This document shows, in pieces, positions 36,169 to 48,043 of a DNA stretch of 64,000 bases. This DNA comes from Pachyseris speciosa. Taxonomy: Eukaryota; Cnidaria; Anthozoa; Scleractinia; Pachyseridae. How positions within the stretch are numbered: position 1 is the stretch's first letter; the number at the start of each line of letters is the position of its first letter. A model generated the notes under the pieces. That model worked only from the letters and a program-made list of their open reading frames with translations. It was not told the DNA's origin and did not search any database. The DNA is taken from NCBI GenBank assembly GCA_016490735.1, contig JAEMWC010000132.1, positions 965,001 to 1,029,000 of the forward strand, written 5' to 3'. The translations under genes were made by a program, and so were the position numbers.

Positions 36169-37941
36169 GTAAGCTATAGACAAAAATGGGTGGGTTCTAC
36201 AACAAATTGAAGACCCGTACGAACGCTCTCAACATGTTGGCCAACAACATCCAAACTTGTTGGGTCTAACATGCTGGATGCGTTTGAACACCGTGCTGCG
36301 TCTTGTTGGCACTGAGCTTTTGGATTTAGTCTCAACTACCAACAATTTGCAACAACACTCAACACAGTGTTCCAGCCCACTACCCAACATGTTGAGCGCA
36401 ATTAGGAGGTGGCAGTTGAAACGCAGCGAATCCAGTCAGGATGTTTTTCCTCGCGACATTTCCGCTCGCTCGGGCACTCCCCAACAAAACCGCCAGCTAC
36501 GCAAGGTACATATAATATGACGTCACCATCCACTTTGTGGACCGTGCAGGGTACAATTTTAAACTTCTTACTTTACCCATTTCAATTCGAAGCTCAAATT
36601 GTCTGGAAGCTATGAATGAGCTGCTTCCCCTCCCACGTCCTAAGGCTCAGGAAGGGAACAAAACCCAGAAAAATTTGGGTGGGTTTTATTTGTTACCACA
36701 AGCTCCTTACCTTCTCCTAAACCTAAGTAGTGTGGTGAAAAGAACGACACTTAATAGCATTACATTCAAAAAGCGGTTTTGTTGTTGTTGTTGTTGCTGT
36801 TGTTTTCAGTATTTTACGAGCTACCCTTTTATTTCTTAAACCAAAATATGGCGTTTCTCAGGCAGTTTAAGGTCTGGGTCAGCGGCGTTTATTAGATAAA
36901 ATGGCTTTTTCGTAATATAACAGCCCAGAGTAACGACCATGAAACGAAATTCGGTACATACGAAGCTCCCATCGTCCTTAACATTTTCAAGTAAAATAGA
37001 CATTACCATAGCTCACGTGACGTATCACGTGACCATTTCATTAATAAAATCACTTATTTGAGGAGTAGGTGACGGTCGTTGGATATAATATCGAATAAAA
37101 ACGCATTTCCTATGCATATTAATTATTTCCAGCGTTTCACGTTTGGAATGACCGTCCATCGTTCTCAACAAAAAACTTATGAGGACAAAGGTCATTTTCG
37201 GCCCAAAATTCAGCCTTTGACTGTTAATAATTTAAAATCTAAAACTCTTTAACGATCACTCCAAGCGTTGAAAGTTAGATATATTGGATTTCCACTGGAA
37301 ACGCTGATTTGTTAATCTGAAAACATAAAATCCGCCACCAAATCGCTGATTTATTTTTTTCACATTTTGATCACGTGACCAGTCACGGGATGAAAATTAT
37401 ACGTTAAGGAAAAAGAGGACAACAAGATGTATCTTCAGGGAAAGTTTCATCCGGTGCTAGGCAATCTGAAGAAAAGTTTTTGGCGATCAACCATATTTCT
37501 GAACATATTTAGAAACCCAGGCCTTAAACTGCGTGATTTCTGGGATGTGGGACGTGGAGGGTTCAAGCGATATTTGCTTGTTTTTCTTTTTTTTAATAAG
37601 AATTTACATAACGAATTGTGTTTTATTATATTTGTACTTTTCTCTTATTTCCATTTAGCATTAATTATTTTATCTCTTTTTGGATTCCAATGACATTTGT
37701 AAAAATGTAGATATCCCGCAAAACAGCTGGCAAAAACCTTGGTTTTTTTTTTTTTTTTTGCATTTGTCTGTTTTCCTTTTTTAATAAGAATTTTCATAAC
37801 GAATTGGGTTTCACTTTCTTTAGGTGTTCAAAAAAAAAAAAGAAAAAAAAAAGAACATGCATACCATTCTGGAGCTCAATAGATCTAAATTTATGATATA
37901 GTTTTATTAATATTTGTACTATTCTCTTCTTTCCGTTTTAG
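36169..37941 (+). other. Intron 16: repeat fragments and duplicated acceptor region
   Basis: 36215-36400 is a fragment of the CAACATGTTG element family. 36512-36870 shares blocks with 39907-40110. The last 380 bases hold two related copies of the T-rich sequence before exon 17 (about 37560-37650 and 37760-37941). Confidence 0.6.
36215..36400. mobile_element. CAACATGTTG-family element fragment
   Basis: Repeated words TCAACATGTTGGCCAACAACA and TGGATGCGTTTGAACACCG resemble the subterminal structure of the 22850-23716 element. Only one end is clear. Confidence 0.55.
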
Positions 37942-38080
37942 CTTTGATTTTTTAAATCTACCTCCATATAAGATTGTCAGGCCAATTCAACTCGCAGGTT
38001 TCTGCATACCTATTACTGGAGTATGTATCCCATCGGCACTTTTCTTTGAAGCCAATCTCAATGTCGCTGTCAAAGCTACG
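37942..38080 (+). CDS. Exon 17: hydrophobic beta-rich segment
   Basis: The acceptor is TTCCGTTTTAG and the donor GTAAGT at 38081; phase 2 in, 0 out. It encodes LPPYKIVRPIQLAGFCIPITG and FFEANLNVAVKAT, alternating polar and hydrophobic residues with two Cys. It is not a plausible transmembrane helix because Pro and Cys break it. No named domain recognised. Confidence 0.68.
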
Positions 38081-38562
38081 GTAAGTTTAAACAGTTAGCT
38101 AGGTGATATCCTGCAACCAGAGAAAACGAAGGGGTAAAAAAAAGTAGACCGGTCTTGAAACACCTAGTTTACTAGGGAACGCTTTCCTCAAAATTTAATC
38201 CCAAATCCTGATTAAGGTTATATTTCACAATCATTTTAATTCAGGAGCTGACATATGAAATGGTAAGGAGGTGAGAAATTTATTCTTAGCAACAAAACTT
38301 TGAAAAACGGACATATAGGCTGCTTCTATACTCAGAAAGATTAAACTTATTCACCCACACTGGCATGGATCCTCACTATTCCTGTTTAAAAACAGAAACA
38401 AAATCAAACGCTGAAAATAAAATTGCACTGAAATAACGAAATCCAGTCAAAATGGGGTGCGGACAAAATTGTTTGTCAAAAACATTTTAAGAAAATTTAA
38501 CAGGGACAATGGCAGCTGTACCCCTCGATTTATTCAACTTTTACCATTTCTACCAAAAACAG
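38081..38562 (+). other. Intron 17
   Basis: 482 bases, no repeat family recognised. Its last part (38509-38562) is open in the exon 18 frame but the phase requires the acceptor at 38561-38562. Confidence 0.55.
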
Positions 38563-38661
38563 GGAAAAATTTATGTACCGGTGGGATTCACTTCAAACGC
38601 TCGGTTAGGACTGGGAGGATTTTGCACGAGGCGAGGAGGATGCAGCAAAATCAATCCACTT
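38563..38661 (+). CDS. Exon 18: Gly/Cys-rich segment
   Basis: The acceptor is CCAAAAACAG inside a longer open frame; phase 0 on both sides, donor GTAAGT at 38662. It was chosen because exon 17 leaves phase 0 and upstream AGs give the wrong phase. It encodes GKIYVPVGFTSNARLGLGG, then CTRRGGC. The open frame beyond the donor runs into a CAY microsatellite and is not coding. Confidence 0.7.
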
Positions 38662-39420
38662 GTAAGTAAAAGAAAAAACCCAGAAACATCTCCACAACCA
38701 TTATCACCACCACACCATCACCATCATCATCACCACCATTACTATCATCGTTATTTATCATCACCATCACCACCACCACCATGATCATCACCATCATAAA
38801 CGTCACCATCACTAACACCACCGTCGCCATAACCACCATCACGACCAATATCACCACCAAAATCACCACCACCATCACATTCACCATCAATTCAAGTATC
38901 ACCATCAACATCACTACCATCATCATCACCATCATTTTCATTAAGTCAGTCCGTGGTAGGGGGAAGAGTACTAAAAAAAGTTAAGTATGGGGATTGTCTG
39001 CCCCGAGGTCCGACCCCTTATCCTTTTATATACCATTTTTGGCAGAAAAGGTACCCGTTTCGTATACATCCCATTGACAAATGGTGCCCCTTTCGTATAC
39101 CCAAAACAGGAAGCCTTCTTTTCATTTTCGTGAAGCGTTCAATAAATTAAAACAGTACAGTCGTAAGGTATGTGTGTTCGAAATATTTTAATGAAAGGCC
39201 CTTTTAAATATCTAAATCACAGATTTCCCTACCCTTTCATATACTTCGACTCGTGGAATCCCTACCCTTTCATATACCTGAAGCGTGAAAAAGGTACCCC
39301 TTTCGGGCGGAGCCTCCCCTTTTAGGCCATTATAGGGAGTATCCCCCGGGAGGTCAGTAAAGCCGGAGGGGAATCACACTCTTAAAAAAGTAACCTCCCT
39401 TATGTCATTTCGTCTCCCAG
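38662..39420 (+). other. Intron 18: CAY microsatellite and a tandem-like block
   Basis: 38698-38941 is a degenerate ATC/ACC trinucleotide array. 39010-39310 repeats words such as CCCTTTCATATAC / CCCTTTCGTATACC several times, an imperfect minisatellite-like block. Confidence 0.6.
38698..38941. repeat. Degenerate (CAY)n trinucleotide array
   Basis: About 80 CAT/CAC/ATC units. It produces His/Thr/Ile-rich frames on + and a Met/Val-rich frame on -, all artefacts. Confidence 0.9.
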
Positions 39421-39592
39421 TTTAGGGTCAATCGTAATCTCAACAATGGTAGACCTACAGCCGAAGGCGAGTTTGGTGCGGAGGTATTGCTCGTTCCCAA
39501 GGTAACACTCAGAGTACCTTCAGTACCGAGATTCCTCAGAAGGCTGGTGAATAGATTTAACAGTCTTTGGAAAAAAGTATTCAAAAAATTCC
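39421..39592 (+). CDS. Exon 19: basic beta-rich segment
   Basis: The acceptor is TCGTCTCCCAG and the donor GTAAGT at 39593; phase 0 in, 1 out. It encodes EFGAEVLLVPKVTLRVPSVP, then a basic, aromatic stretch (RLVNRFNSLWKKVFKKF) that could form an amphipathic helix. No named domain recognised. Confidence 0.7.
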
Positions 39593-40196
39593 GTAAGTAT
39601 CATTCATCTTGTTTCTTAATTATACACAGCGCAAAACGTCTTGAAGGTTTTTTTGGTAATCTACTTGGCAACACTTTGGTATGGCATTTCATTGTTCAAG
39701 TGACTTGATGCTCACAGCAACGAGATTTTGACAGCCATGAAAAAAAAAAACAAAAAACAGGATTCGTTGGTTTCCAGCAATATTTACATCTTTCAGAGTT
39801 AAAGATTATTGATCATATTTTAATCAGCTTAAACGGTCTTCAAACGTTTTGGAGAAAACGAAAAATCCACAAGGTGGTGGGGCTCCAGATAACGTAACGT
39901 AATTCCCATATAATATGACGTCACCACCCACTTTGTGGACCGTAAAGGGGACAGATTTAGACATGGTTCAAACTTGCCGCATTTCATTTCGAAGCTTAAA
40001 GTGTCTTGAAGCTTCGAATTTTTTTAGTGTTTTGTCTTCAGTATTTTACGAGTCCTTCTTTTATTTCTTAAGCCAAAATATGGCGTTTCTCTACAGTTTT
40101 ACACTTTATGGTGTGAGTCGTGGAGGGGTCTATCAATATGCATTTTTAACACGTCTAATTTGTCTTTATCTTTACAAAAAAAATACTTCTTTTTAG
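39593..40196 (+). other. Intron 19
   Basis: 39907-40110 is a second copy of the block at 36512-36870: both carry TAATATGACGTCACCA.CCAC, CAGTATTTTACGAG and CCAAAATATGGCGTTTCTC in the same order. No coding signal. Confidence 0.6.
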
Positions 40197-40458
40197 TTGG
40201 CTACAACCCAGGTCATAGCTCCAGTACTGGTGACTTTTCAATCATTCGACTTAGCCTCGAAGCTCCTTTTGGTTTGAAAACAGCAATCAAACCGTGCAAT
40301 GCTGGTTGCATAAAAAAGTCAGGAGGACAACCGAATGAGTTGTCAATTGGTTTCGGCTTCTCTGAAGTCGTCGGGCGTTTAGCGATTGGATTCGGAGAAA
40401 AGAACTTTGAGTTAGCGGCACTGAGCGAAAAACTATATTCTGGTGGCTCGGAAAAAAG
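40197..40458 (+). CDS. Exon 20: Gly/Phe-rich beta segment with Cys pair
   Basis: The acceptor is TTCTTTTTAG and the donor GTAGGT at 40459; phase 1 in, 2 out. It encodes FSIIRLSLEAPFGLKTA, PCNAGCIKKSGG and IGFGFSEVVGRLAIGFG: repeated Gly-flanked hydrophobic strands. It may end the unrecognised beta-rich region that starts in exon 15. Confidence 0.73.
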
Positions 40459-41043
40459 GTAGGTTCACGAATTTTTTTCCTGCATGAGATTATGCGCACA
40501 CGTTATGTTCTTTCTGTTAGCACGCAGTAAGTTTGTGATAGTCTAAAGATCAACTCCTCTATGGCCAATTAGTTTGCCACCTGAGAGCTGGAATCTTTAC
40601 CTGTGTTTTTAAAATGTGCATCTTTTAAAGTTGAAATTCTTGACATGCCAGATGGCTTTAAAGCTCATTTTGTTTGATTGCTGTACAAAAGTTACAAAAT
40701 TGCAGTTACATTAAAACCTCGCTTCGATAGGCTTTCACAATAATTGCAAAATTACTATTAACATTATTATTAAAATAAATAATCAGTAGTCACACGATGA
40801 CCATTATCATGACATCGAATAACGGTGACATTTAAACAGAATTCTACTATCCTACCTCTGAAAAGCATTCCTCTTCTAACAACCCCACCTACCTACCGAA
40901 CAACCAACAAACAAACAACATCGCGATTACTACTCTAGACTGCAATTATCCCTCTGACTTTCCAGGGGTTACAAGCGATTGAAAATGTTTAATTTTAATG
41001 TGCCATTAATTAGCGTTTTGAAGTCCTTCTGTTCTCTTTTCAG
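40459..41043 (+). other. Intron 20
   Basis: 585 bases of AT-rich sequence, no repeat family recognised. Confidence 0.5.
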
Positions 41044-41071
41044 TATCTGCTTTTCCTGTGGAAATGACAAG
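41044..41071 (+). CDS. Exon 21: 28-base microexon, CxxC motif
   Basis: Acceptor TTCTCTTTTCAG, donor GTAAAG at 41072; phase 2 in, 0 out. It encodes ICFSCGNDK. It was accepted because both splice signals are good and the phase fits exon 20 exactly and exon 22 exactly. At this length the sequence alone cannot prove it. Confidence 0.6.
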
Positions 41072-41327
41072 GTAAAGTATTTTAGTGTAAAAAAACGCTG
41101 ACTTACAACTATTTATTTCCTTTGGAAGCCAAGCAACTGACGGACTATCTGACTTAGTGAACAGCAATTGACTGATATTGGTGGAATGACTGACTGTCGT
41201 ATTATTGAGGGACTGAAGGCCTGCCTGCTTGCATTGCCAGCCTGACTGACTGACTGACTGACTGACTAACTGACTAACTGACTAACTGACTGGTTATCGT
41301 ACGAATTGCGTATTTCTCTTCGTTAAT

Positions 41328-41693
41328 AGGGAGTTTAAGAAACGAGGACGCGACGGCAACGAGAACGCCACAAAAACAATAGGCTTAATGAGCAAAAACA
41401 ATCACTCTGCACGTGCGTTTTACATTTTGGTACATTTCTTTGCCGTCCTCTGCAAAACAACAACGTGAAATGACCAAAGTTTAAGTATTGGCGAGAACGT
41501 GAGCACCTGATGTCAAATTCTTCTTTCTTTTCTTTACTTTAACGCAGTTCATAGAAATTTACTTCCTGGATAGTTCGCCGACATTTTACAAGTTGAATAA
41601 ATTGGAATAATCGCGAAAGTGCTACAATAACGAGAAGTTATACTTTGAAATGACGTTTTCGTTACCGTCGCGTCCTCGTTTCTTAAACTCCCT
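41328..41693. mobile_element. MITE with 'GAAACGAGGACGCGACGG' inverted ends
   Basis: Left AGGGAGTTTAAGAAACGAGG and right its exact inverse CCTCGTTTCTTAAACTCCCT; the identity extends about 35 bases inward. AAT flanks both ends, a possible 3-bp target duplication. 366 bases, no frame. Confidence 0.88.
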
Positions 41694-42301
41694 AATGAGA
41701 GGCAGTTTCACCGCTCGAACGAGTCGAACGACTCCTATGATTTGACTAGGAGCCTTCTTTATCGAGATGCAGTTGCACAACTTGTAGGAATGGACGCGAC
41801 TGCTTCCTTAATGTGATGCCAGCTCAGTACTTGAACTAAAAATAGACTTCATGTTATTTCCTTGAAAAGTATCACAATCGCTGCTTGCACCAGTTGTTGA
41901 ACGTATAGTTTCACGACTTGAAGAAGTGGTGACTGTTGGATATGACGGTCTGCTTACTCACTTATTAATAGCGGAGCTCCGCACGTCCAAGGCGCGCGCG
42001 GGGAACACCATTGGTAAGAAAATATGGTAACCTAACTGTGAGAGAAAAATTTGGTTATGACGTCACCGTACGTTGGACTAAGGAATGCCGCCACCGAAAA
42101 CGATGGTAAAAGAATGTAACGAATGTTAATTATTTTGTTGGTTTTATTGTTGTTGTCGATCTGTTCGAACATGCTCCCCGAACCCTTGCCTTTTCGGAAG
42201 TGGATCCGACGATGATCCGAACGGAACAGGGTGGGAGTGGGGGAGAATGTAATCGGAGAAGTGACAGAATTCTGTTCATTTGCAAAAACTGGATGTTTAT
42301 T

Positions 42302-42734
42302 AAGCCGCTGTTACACGCTGAAACTTTTAGCTGAAACTTGTGTGCAACGCCGCTGAGAAATAAGTTTCAGCAGGCATTGCACCGTGTAACATGAAAGGTC
42401 GAAAATTGTTCGGGAACGTTGAAACTGGTCTGGAAATGTTGTTTTGTTGGTTTGTGATTGGCTTACGCAGCGTAGCGCGACAAGACCGAGCGAGACCAGT
42501 TTCACGAAGTGGTGTTACACGGTGAAACTCTTGTTTTTATCACCATTGCGATCGTTGCGACCGTTGTAGAAGTAGAAAGCGGTTCTAGTTTTCGTGAAAC
42601 TTGTCTCGCAACGGAAGTTCGAAAAAGTTTCACGAGACCGACCATGTTACACGGTTCAACGCCTGATGAAACTTGTTTCTCAACGCCGTTGCACACAAGT
42701 TTCAGCTAAAAGTTTCAACGTGTAACAGCGGCTT
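42302..42734. mobile_element. MITE with long inverted ends
   Basis: Left AAGCCGCTGTTACACGCTGA, right the near-exact inverse. Identity runs about 48 bases, and further inverted words (GTGTAACA, GAAACTTGT) continue inside. The interior + and - frames are mirror artefacts. Confidence 0.88.
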
Positions 42735-43323
42735 TAGATAAATTGAGTTGTTTACGAATCCAACGCACAAAATGAAAACATTCTACTCTAGGACAGGGAT
42801 GAAGAATGGGGTTATCGTGATGTCCGCAGAAGATTACAGTTTCTAGCAGTGTCATATCGTCACATGAATGTCGGACAACGACCGAAAAAACTCGTGAAGC
42901 AGAAAGTAAAAAACTTGTTTGATCGAATGTTATTGAAATAAAACACGAATTGGAATCAATGCTTTTCGTAACTAATAGTAAATGATTAAAATCAAAGCAG
43001 TAAAGCAGTATCGATGGAACATGGTTTTCAAGCGGTAAACGGTAGGAAATTTAACCGAGAAATTTGCTGAGAATACAAATCAACCTTCATGGGGATCTCT
43101 TATACTCTGGCGGTCTGGCGGTTTAAGCCTATTTTGAGTGTCCGTTCGCGGGAACATGCGTATGTTTTTGGGCAGTTTACGATCAAGAAATTATCGTGCG
43201 GTTGCGGAAAATCATAACTTGATTTCGCTGTTCTCGGTTTGCTCGTGTTTGGTGGCAGTCATTCAAAAAGAGTTAATAGGCTCAGAAGATAATTAGAAGA
43301 CTGAACAGTCGCTTTATTTTCCT

Positions 43324-43488
43324 TCAAGCAGTGAAAACGTAAAGCTTGTGGGATGTGGCTGGAGTGACAAGGATACCTCACAATTCAATGTGATTTGGTA
43401 AGCTGAATCCACTTCAAAATCACATTAAATTGTGAGGTATCCTTGTCACTCCAGCCACATCCTACAAGCTTTACGTTTTCACTGCTTG
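43324..43488. repeat. Hairpin, about 72-bp arms
   Basis: Arms 43324-43396 and 43418-43488 are near-perfect inverses (CAAGCAGTGAAAACGTAAAG at the outside). A further inverse of the loop region appears at 43658-43683. Confidence 0.85.
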
Positions 43489-44639
43489 TTTTATGGATAT
43501 GTGGGTACTTGAGCCTGAGCATTAGCTATGCCATGCTGATGAGGCCTAACAAGGCCGAAACAGCTGTCCATGGCTGCTAATGCTTGGGCTCAATCTTAGC
43601 TTTAGTAGATTTAAGGGCAAATGCCCGCTACCACGTGGCCTTAGTGCCTTTACTGTGGCTTCAGCTTACCAAATCACATTAAATTTCCTTCAAGACTGTT
43701 TTCTCCTCTACCCAAGCTAGCGGGAGTTTACCGCAGTTCCCGGTTTTCTCCCCTTCCTTGTGGGGAGGTAATTTGACCCAAGGCCAGGCTTCAAAGTAAC
43801 TAAACAGAGCACGTGGAAAGATGGCGGCCGAGTTGGCGGCCGATAATATGGTCGATATAATCAAATGCGTTGCGTTGGAGCAGCGCCAAAAGATTTTATC
43901 CGAAAGGAAAAATTTTAAATGAAGCTGCCTTGTCCCATACAAAAATTGCAGCCGCTGAAAGAGCTACCAATCTCAAACCCAGGCTCTCTCTTTTCCTCCC
44001 TTGTCGTCGAAAGATAGATCCTGGTTGGGCCTGATCACGTGACAAGTAAAAACAACAATACCGCAGCGAGGGTGGGTCGTTAATTGTCACAGTAATAGTT
44101 TCTCTCTGCCATCAAATTTTTTTACCACCCAGATTTTGGGTGGTCACGTGGTCAGGACGAGGGTTTCCTCAAATGTTTACAGCCACCTACATTGACCCAA
44201 ATGGCCACAGAAGATCAAGAAATATAGTTTTCAGTTCTCGTTTAAACCGTTTAACCCTTTCTGATCAGCTGTGTTACGGTGGCCTGTTCTGACCAGGCTT
44301 CATTGACTGTGGCTTTTCTGTTGTTTTTTATTCGTAAGCTGTCGACAGGAATTAGAAATAAGAAGTTCCTCTGTTAATTTTTAGAGGTATTCAGGAACAG
44401 AAATACGATTACTGTGCTAACATATCGTAAAGAATTTTTTAACTACATATAAGACATCGGTTACGGTGATAATCGCTGTGCTATAAGTGCGGTTTTGGTC
44501 TTTAGGAGAAAATGAAGGCGGTTTGCGGTCTGGGAAGAAGAAAATATGGCGGTTTGCGGAATGCACGGACACCTATAATAGACCCTCCTACATCGCTTCG
44601 ATTTCTCGGCGAAACCGCTCTCGATTACAAAAATGAGCG

Positions 44640-45100
44640 ATAATACACGACGTTTCGAAGTCATCTTGACTTCATTTTCAAGTGATAAATGTAACGGTCG
44701 TTTCAGGTTTAAAGTAAATGGTTGTTTATTACGTCAGCCAACGAATTAGTGTGCGCGCGATGAAATGTTCTAAACAAATACTTTCGCGCGAATTGAGTCT
44801 GATTGTGTGTTCAACTTCGGTTTCTTCTCACGGATGAAAAGCACTTCGCGGATTAGACAGTCAAGCTTTCCCTGACATTTCTTCAAAACGGAGAACTGTT
44901 TTAAAAACTCGGGGTTTGAAATTCCGTGGAAACCTTTGACATGTGCACCGACGGCTGAGGCTCTGTGTTCTTCAATTCGCTGATGGAGATGACAAGTAGT
45001 GTAGCCGATATAATCTGTCTGAAGGAATCCTGCAATGTCTTGCAATGTTGTCTCACTGTCTAAAGCCAAAATAACAGTGGATGAAGAAAGGAATGTAACT
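44640..45100 (-). pseudogene. GIY-YIG endonuclease fragment of a Penelope-like element
   Basis: The - frame 45180-44770 ends with DYIGYTTCHLHQRIEEHR and FSVLKKCQGKLDCLIRE, then LFIREKKPKLNTQSDSIR, the C-terminal GIY-YIG endonuclease typical of Penelope-like elements. The first ~50 residues of the frame do not match. Downstream (44640-44700) lies a GACGTTTCGAAGTCATC tail often seen with these elements. No RT domain is attached. Confidence 0.75.
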
Positions 45101-45332
45101 CTCTCGATAAATGTATTATGATTACCGTGCCAGCTGCTTGGGAACTTGGGTGGAAAACGGACCAACAGACCGTTAGACATGGGATCCGTTTAAACATGGA
45201 TGTCTCCCTTACCCCAATACATAAATGTGGTCATGATTGGTGTGTCATACCACCTCAGACCTCCACCACATTTCCCGGCATTTTTGTCATTCCTTTTTCG
45301 TTGTCTCTTTGCCCGTGTAAACAGATTCTTTT

Positions 45333-45585
45333 GCAAGTACAAAGCAACCTCGTGGAACCCTGGCAAGTGGGTTACAAGCGTGTATCTCTCTTACATGAAG
45401 TGGTGCCCAATGGTACATTTCGAGAAACACTTCTTGAAGAGAAAGAGCACCTTGTTTACCTACCGTTTTACACAAAGATATTTCAGACGGTTGAAATCTA
45501 TTTAACAGGTGGCTGTGGTCAACGGCTCTCATTTCTAGACGGTATCGTCAACGTGGTATTACAATTTCGCCGTCGAGCACCATGA
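45333..45585 (+). pseudogene. Polinton-like structural protein, copy A (C-terminal part)
   Basis: The frame (open from 45118) carries VQSNLVEPWQVG and FQTVEIYL, then VNVVLQFRR before its stop. This is the C-terminal pattern (VY.DL.E...VG, ... IEI.I, ... LHFRR) I associate with Polinton capsid-associated proteins. The N-terminal half is not recognisable upstream. It is a diverged paralogue of copy B just downstream. Confidence 0.6.
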
Positions 45586-45662
45586 CAAACAGCTTTTACA
45601 TAGTGTTGGCCAGTGATGCAAGCCTGGATCAGTAGCCTTAAAACAAGCCGGCCGAGTTTAAG

Positions 45663-46470
45663 ATGCAATTGCCATCCCAGCTACACCTAAGTGAAGATTG
45701 GGAAATTGACGTGACCCGCATCATCTACCCATACACTTGGCAAAATGTGAGAGACCATCAGCTCTCTTACACTCTGCTTTTGAAGGCGGAGCCGGTTCCC
45801 AGGACATTATCCATCCACCTACCAAGCGGTATTTACCGTACGGTCGAAGACGTAATACATGGTATGTTGACGGGACTTCATAACGCTTTGAAGGACATTT
45901 AGCTCAAAAATGAAAAGACGATTACAATTTTAGGAGGAAAGGACTGCTTTTACATTCACGAGAAAGTTCAACATTACTTCGAGTTGAGGTTGCCCGCTGC
46001 TTGTTACGTGACTCTGCCCAAGACATTATCCCTTGCCTTGGGGTACTTAAATCACAAGTACCAGCTTCCCGATCTGTACCAAATCCAGAGCTCTCCTGTT
46101 GGCGAATTGAATCCCGATCAAGGCATCCCTTTGTTGGCGACGACAACTACGCTGGCCAGAAAAGAAGACTTGGTGTAGGGAATGTTGACGAGACACTTTT
46201 TTTTTCAAACCATGTACGTGTATTCAGATCTAATGGAGTCCCAAGTGGTAGGAAACGCCCAGGCCAACGTGCTTCGAATACTGGTACCCCAAGGTTAGCC
46301 GGGTGACACGCTGACAGAAGAAGTCAAGCTACCAACCTATCATTCACTCCGTACATCTGTGTTTCCTCAGTGGCGATCCATATAAGGGAAGACACTGGTC
46401 AACCAATATCATTTGCGTCTGATACCGTGCGTGTAAAGCTGCACGTTCGACGTCGTACAATTCTACAACA
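45663..46470 (+). pseudogene. Polinton-like structural protein, copy B (broken)
   Basis: Starts MQLPSQLHLSEDWEIDVTRI and has LPSGIYRTVEDVIHGML. An in-frame TAG at 45900-45902 interrupts it; the same frame then stays open to 46178. The VYSDLMESQVVG block is in another frame (about 46213) and the closing IREDTGQPISF / LHVRR block in yet another. At least one nonsense and two frame changes. Confidence 0.65.
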
Positions 46471-46944
46471 TGTTGTTACCCATGAACCATCAATTCTACC
46501 CGTATCGACAACAAATTATACCCTTTCCACAACGAGGTAGAGGGGACATAAGTATCTATGGAGGAATGCACCCTTACGGACAAGGAGGGGGGGGGGGGGG
46601 GGTGCAACGGAGTAGGTGGAATGTTTCGTTCCCTATTTCGTACAGCCACACCCTTTCTCAAAACAACAGCGAAGAAAGTGGGAAAGCGATTGCTCGATAC
46701 CGGATTGGAAAAAGGAATGTAAATTGTCCAATACGTCATGAATGGTCAAACTTTGAGGGCAGCTGCAAAATCGAGAACAAAAGCTGCGGGGAAACGTTTA
46801 CTCACACGTACCATTGATGACATTACACAGCAAGGTTGTGGGAGAAGAGCACATAAGCGTACGGAAAAAGCCAAACAAATCAGTACACACCCGACCAAGA
46901 AAAGGGGAACATCGCATTCGACGTTCAAGACTATTTGTGACTAA
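46470..46944 (+). pseudogene. Polinton-like small structural proteins (broken)
   Basis: 46470 onward reads HQFYPYRQQ and RGRGDISIYGG before a poly-G run at 46588-46602 that probably shifts the frame. 46738-46943 encodes the Arg/Lys-rich TLRAAAKSRTKAAGKRLL, resembling the basic minor capsid protein next to the capsid gene in Polintons. Identification rests on position and composition. Confidence 0.5.
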
Positions 46945-47046
46945 GCACGGCCTCAGCACACCCTCTCTCAGCCCCTGGTGGGAATTTAAGCTTGCAATTG
47001 TTTCAAGCAACTGTATCAGATGTGTCTGATGTGAACCATTTCAAGC

Positions 47047-47373
47047 GGGAACCAACCCATCGAGTTTGTCATCAAACCTTTAGCGGACTACATTAACATT
47101 AACAAGACGGAGTTACGACTGGTGATAAAAATTACCAAACAAGATAGATCGCCCACGGGTGACGGAAGAAAGTACTCTCTGCTCAATAATACCTTCCATT
47201 CCATCATCAAACAGTTTACCACCAAGATCAACGAAACGCTAGGGACAGAACAGTCAGACACTCAAGCTTACAATACTTACATCAAGACGTTATTGAACTT
47301 TACGGAACAGGCCAAGAAGTACCTTACCAAAGCTCTGTTACAAGGACGTGCCGGACACATTACAATACAATAG
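47047..47373 (+). pseudogene. Polinton-like capsid protein, N-terminal piece
   Basis: Frame with PIEFVIKPLADYINLNKTEL, LLNNTFHSIIKQ, then YIKTLLNFTEQAKKYLTKAL, ending at TAG 47371-47373. These blocks match the N-terminal region of F54H12.2-like capsid proteins. A 72-base stretch with broken frame separates it from the next piece. Confidence 0.68.
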
Positions 47374-47445
47374 ACAGTAATGACGGTTTGTGAAAAGAGC
47401 AACATTTACCAACAAGTGTTGTTGGTTTGAGTACCCCTTTGCGAA

Positions 47446-48036
47446 ATGTTTAATAATGACAAGTTACTCCTGAATAGTTTGAAAATCAAAGTCAAGGTGG
47501 ACCTGAACAGTGACGCCTTTGTGCCCATGGGGGGTGAGACTCCCAACAACTGCAAACTAAAGATGGTGTCAAGCACCCTTCGCGTACGCACGGTGCGTGT
47601 AGCTGACAGTACGAAACTAGAACATAAAGAGATCATGCAAGGCAAAGAGGGGAGTTATGCCCTACCAGCCATCTACATGGGGATGATTCCCCAGTACATC
47701 ATTTTTGGAATGGTGCGAAACGATACCTATAACGGTAGTCTGGGAAGAAATCCTTTCAACTTTGAGTTGATAGGCCTGAGTTGCAGTCCCGGTCTCGAAA
47801 TTGCCAGAGAGTATTGGGAGAACCGATACGGCTTGCACCGTTTTGATTTGACGCCAGCAGGAAATGGACATCTCGATCACGTGATACCCCATCGAACGGG
47901 CAACGTCAACCTGTACCTGAAATTTGGTACTCAAACTGCTACAGCTCTCAATTTAATAGTGTACGCGGAAATTCAGAATCAGTTGGAAATTGATCTGAAT
48001 AGGCGCGTGGTCTACGATTTGTCGCAAGGATCTTAA
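47446..48036 (+). pseudogene. Polinton-like capsid protein, C-terminal piece
   Basis: The longest intact frame of the relic (196 codons): FNNDKLLLNSLKIKVKVDLN, then MGMIPQYIIFGMVRND and YNGSLGRNPFNFELIG, and the ending ALNLIVYAEIQNQLEIDLNR. These match the second half of F54H12.2-like proteins. It ends at a normal-looking stop eight bases before the protease frame. Confidence 0.72.
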
Positions 48037-48043
48037 TTCAAAC

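Noticed and set aside
38651..38984. Met/Val-rich - frame and Ile/Thr or His-rich + frames
   Set aside because: Products of the CAY trinucleotide array; only 38563-38661 is coding.
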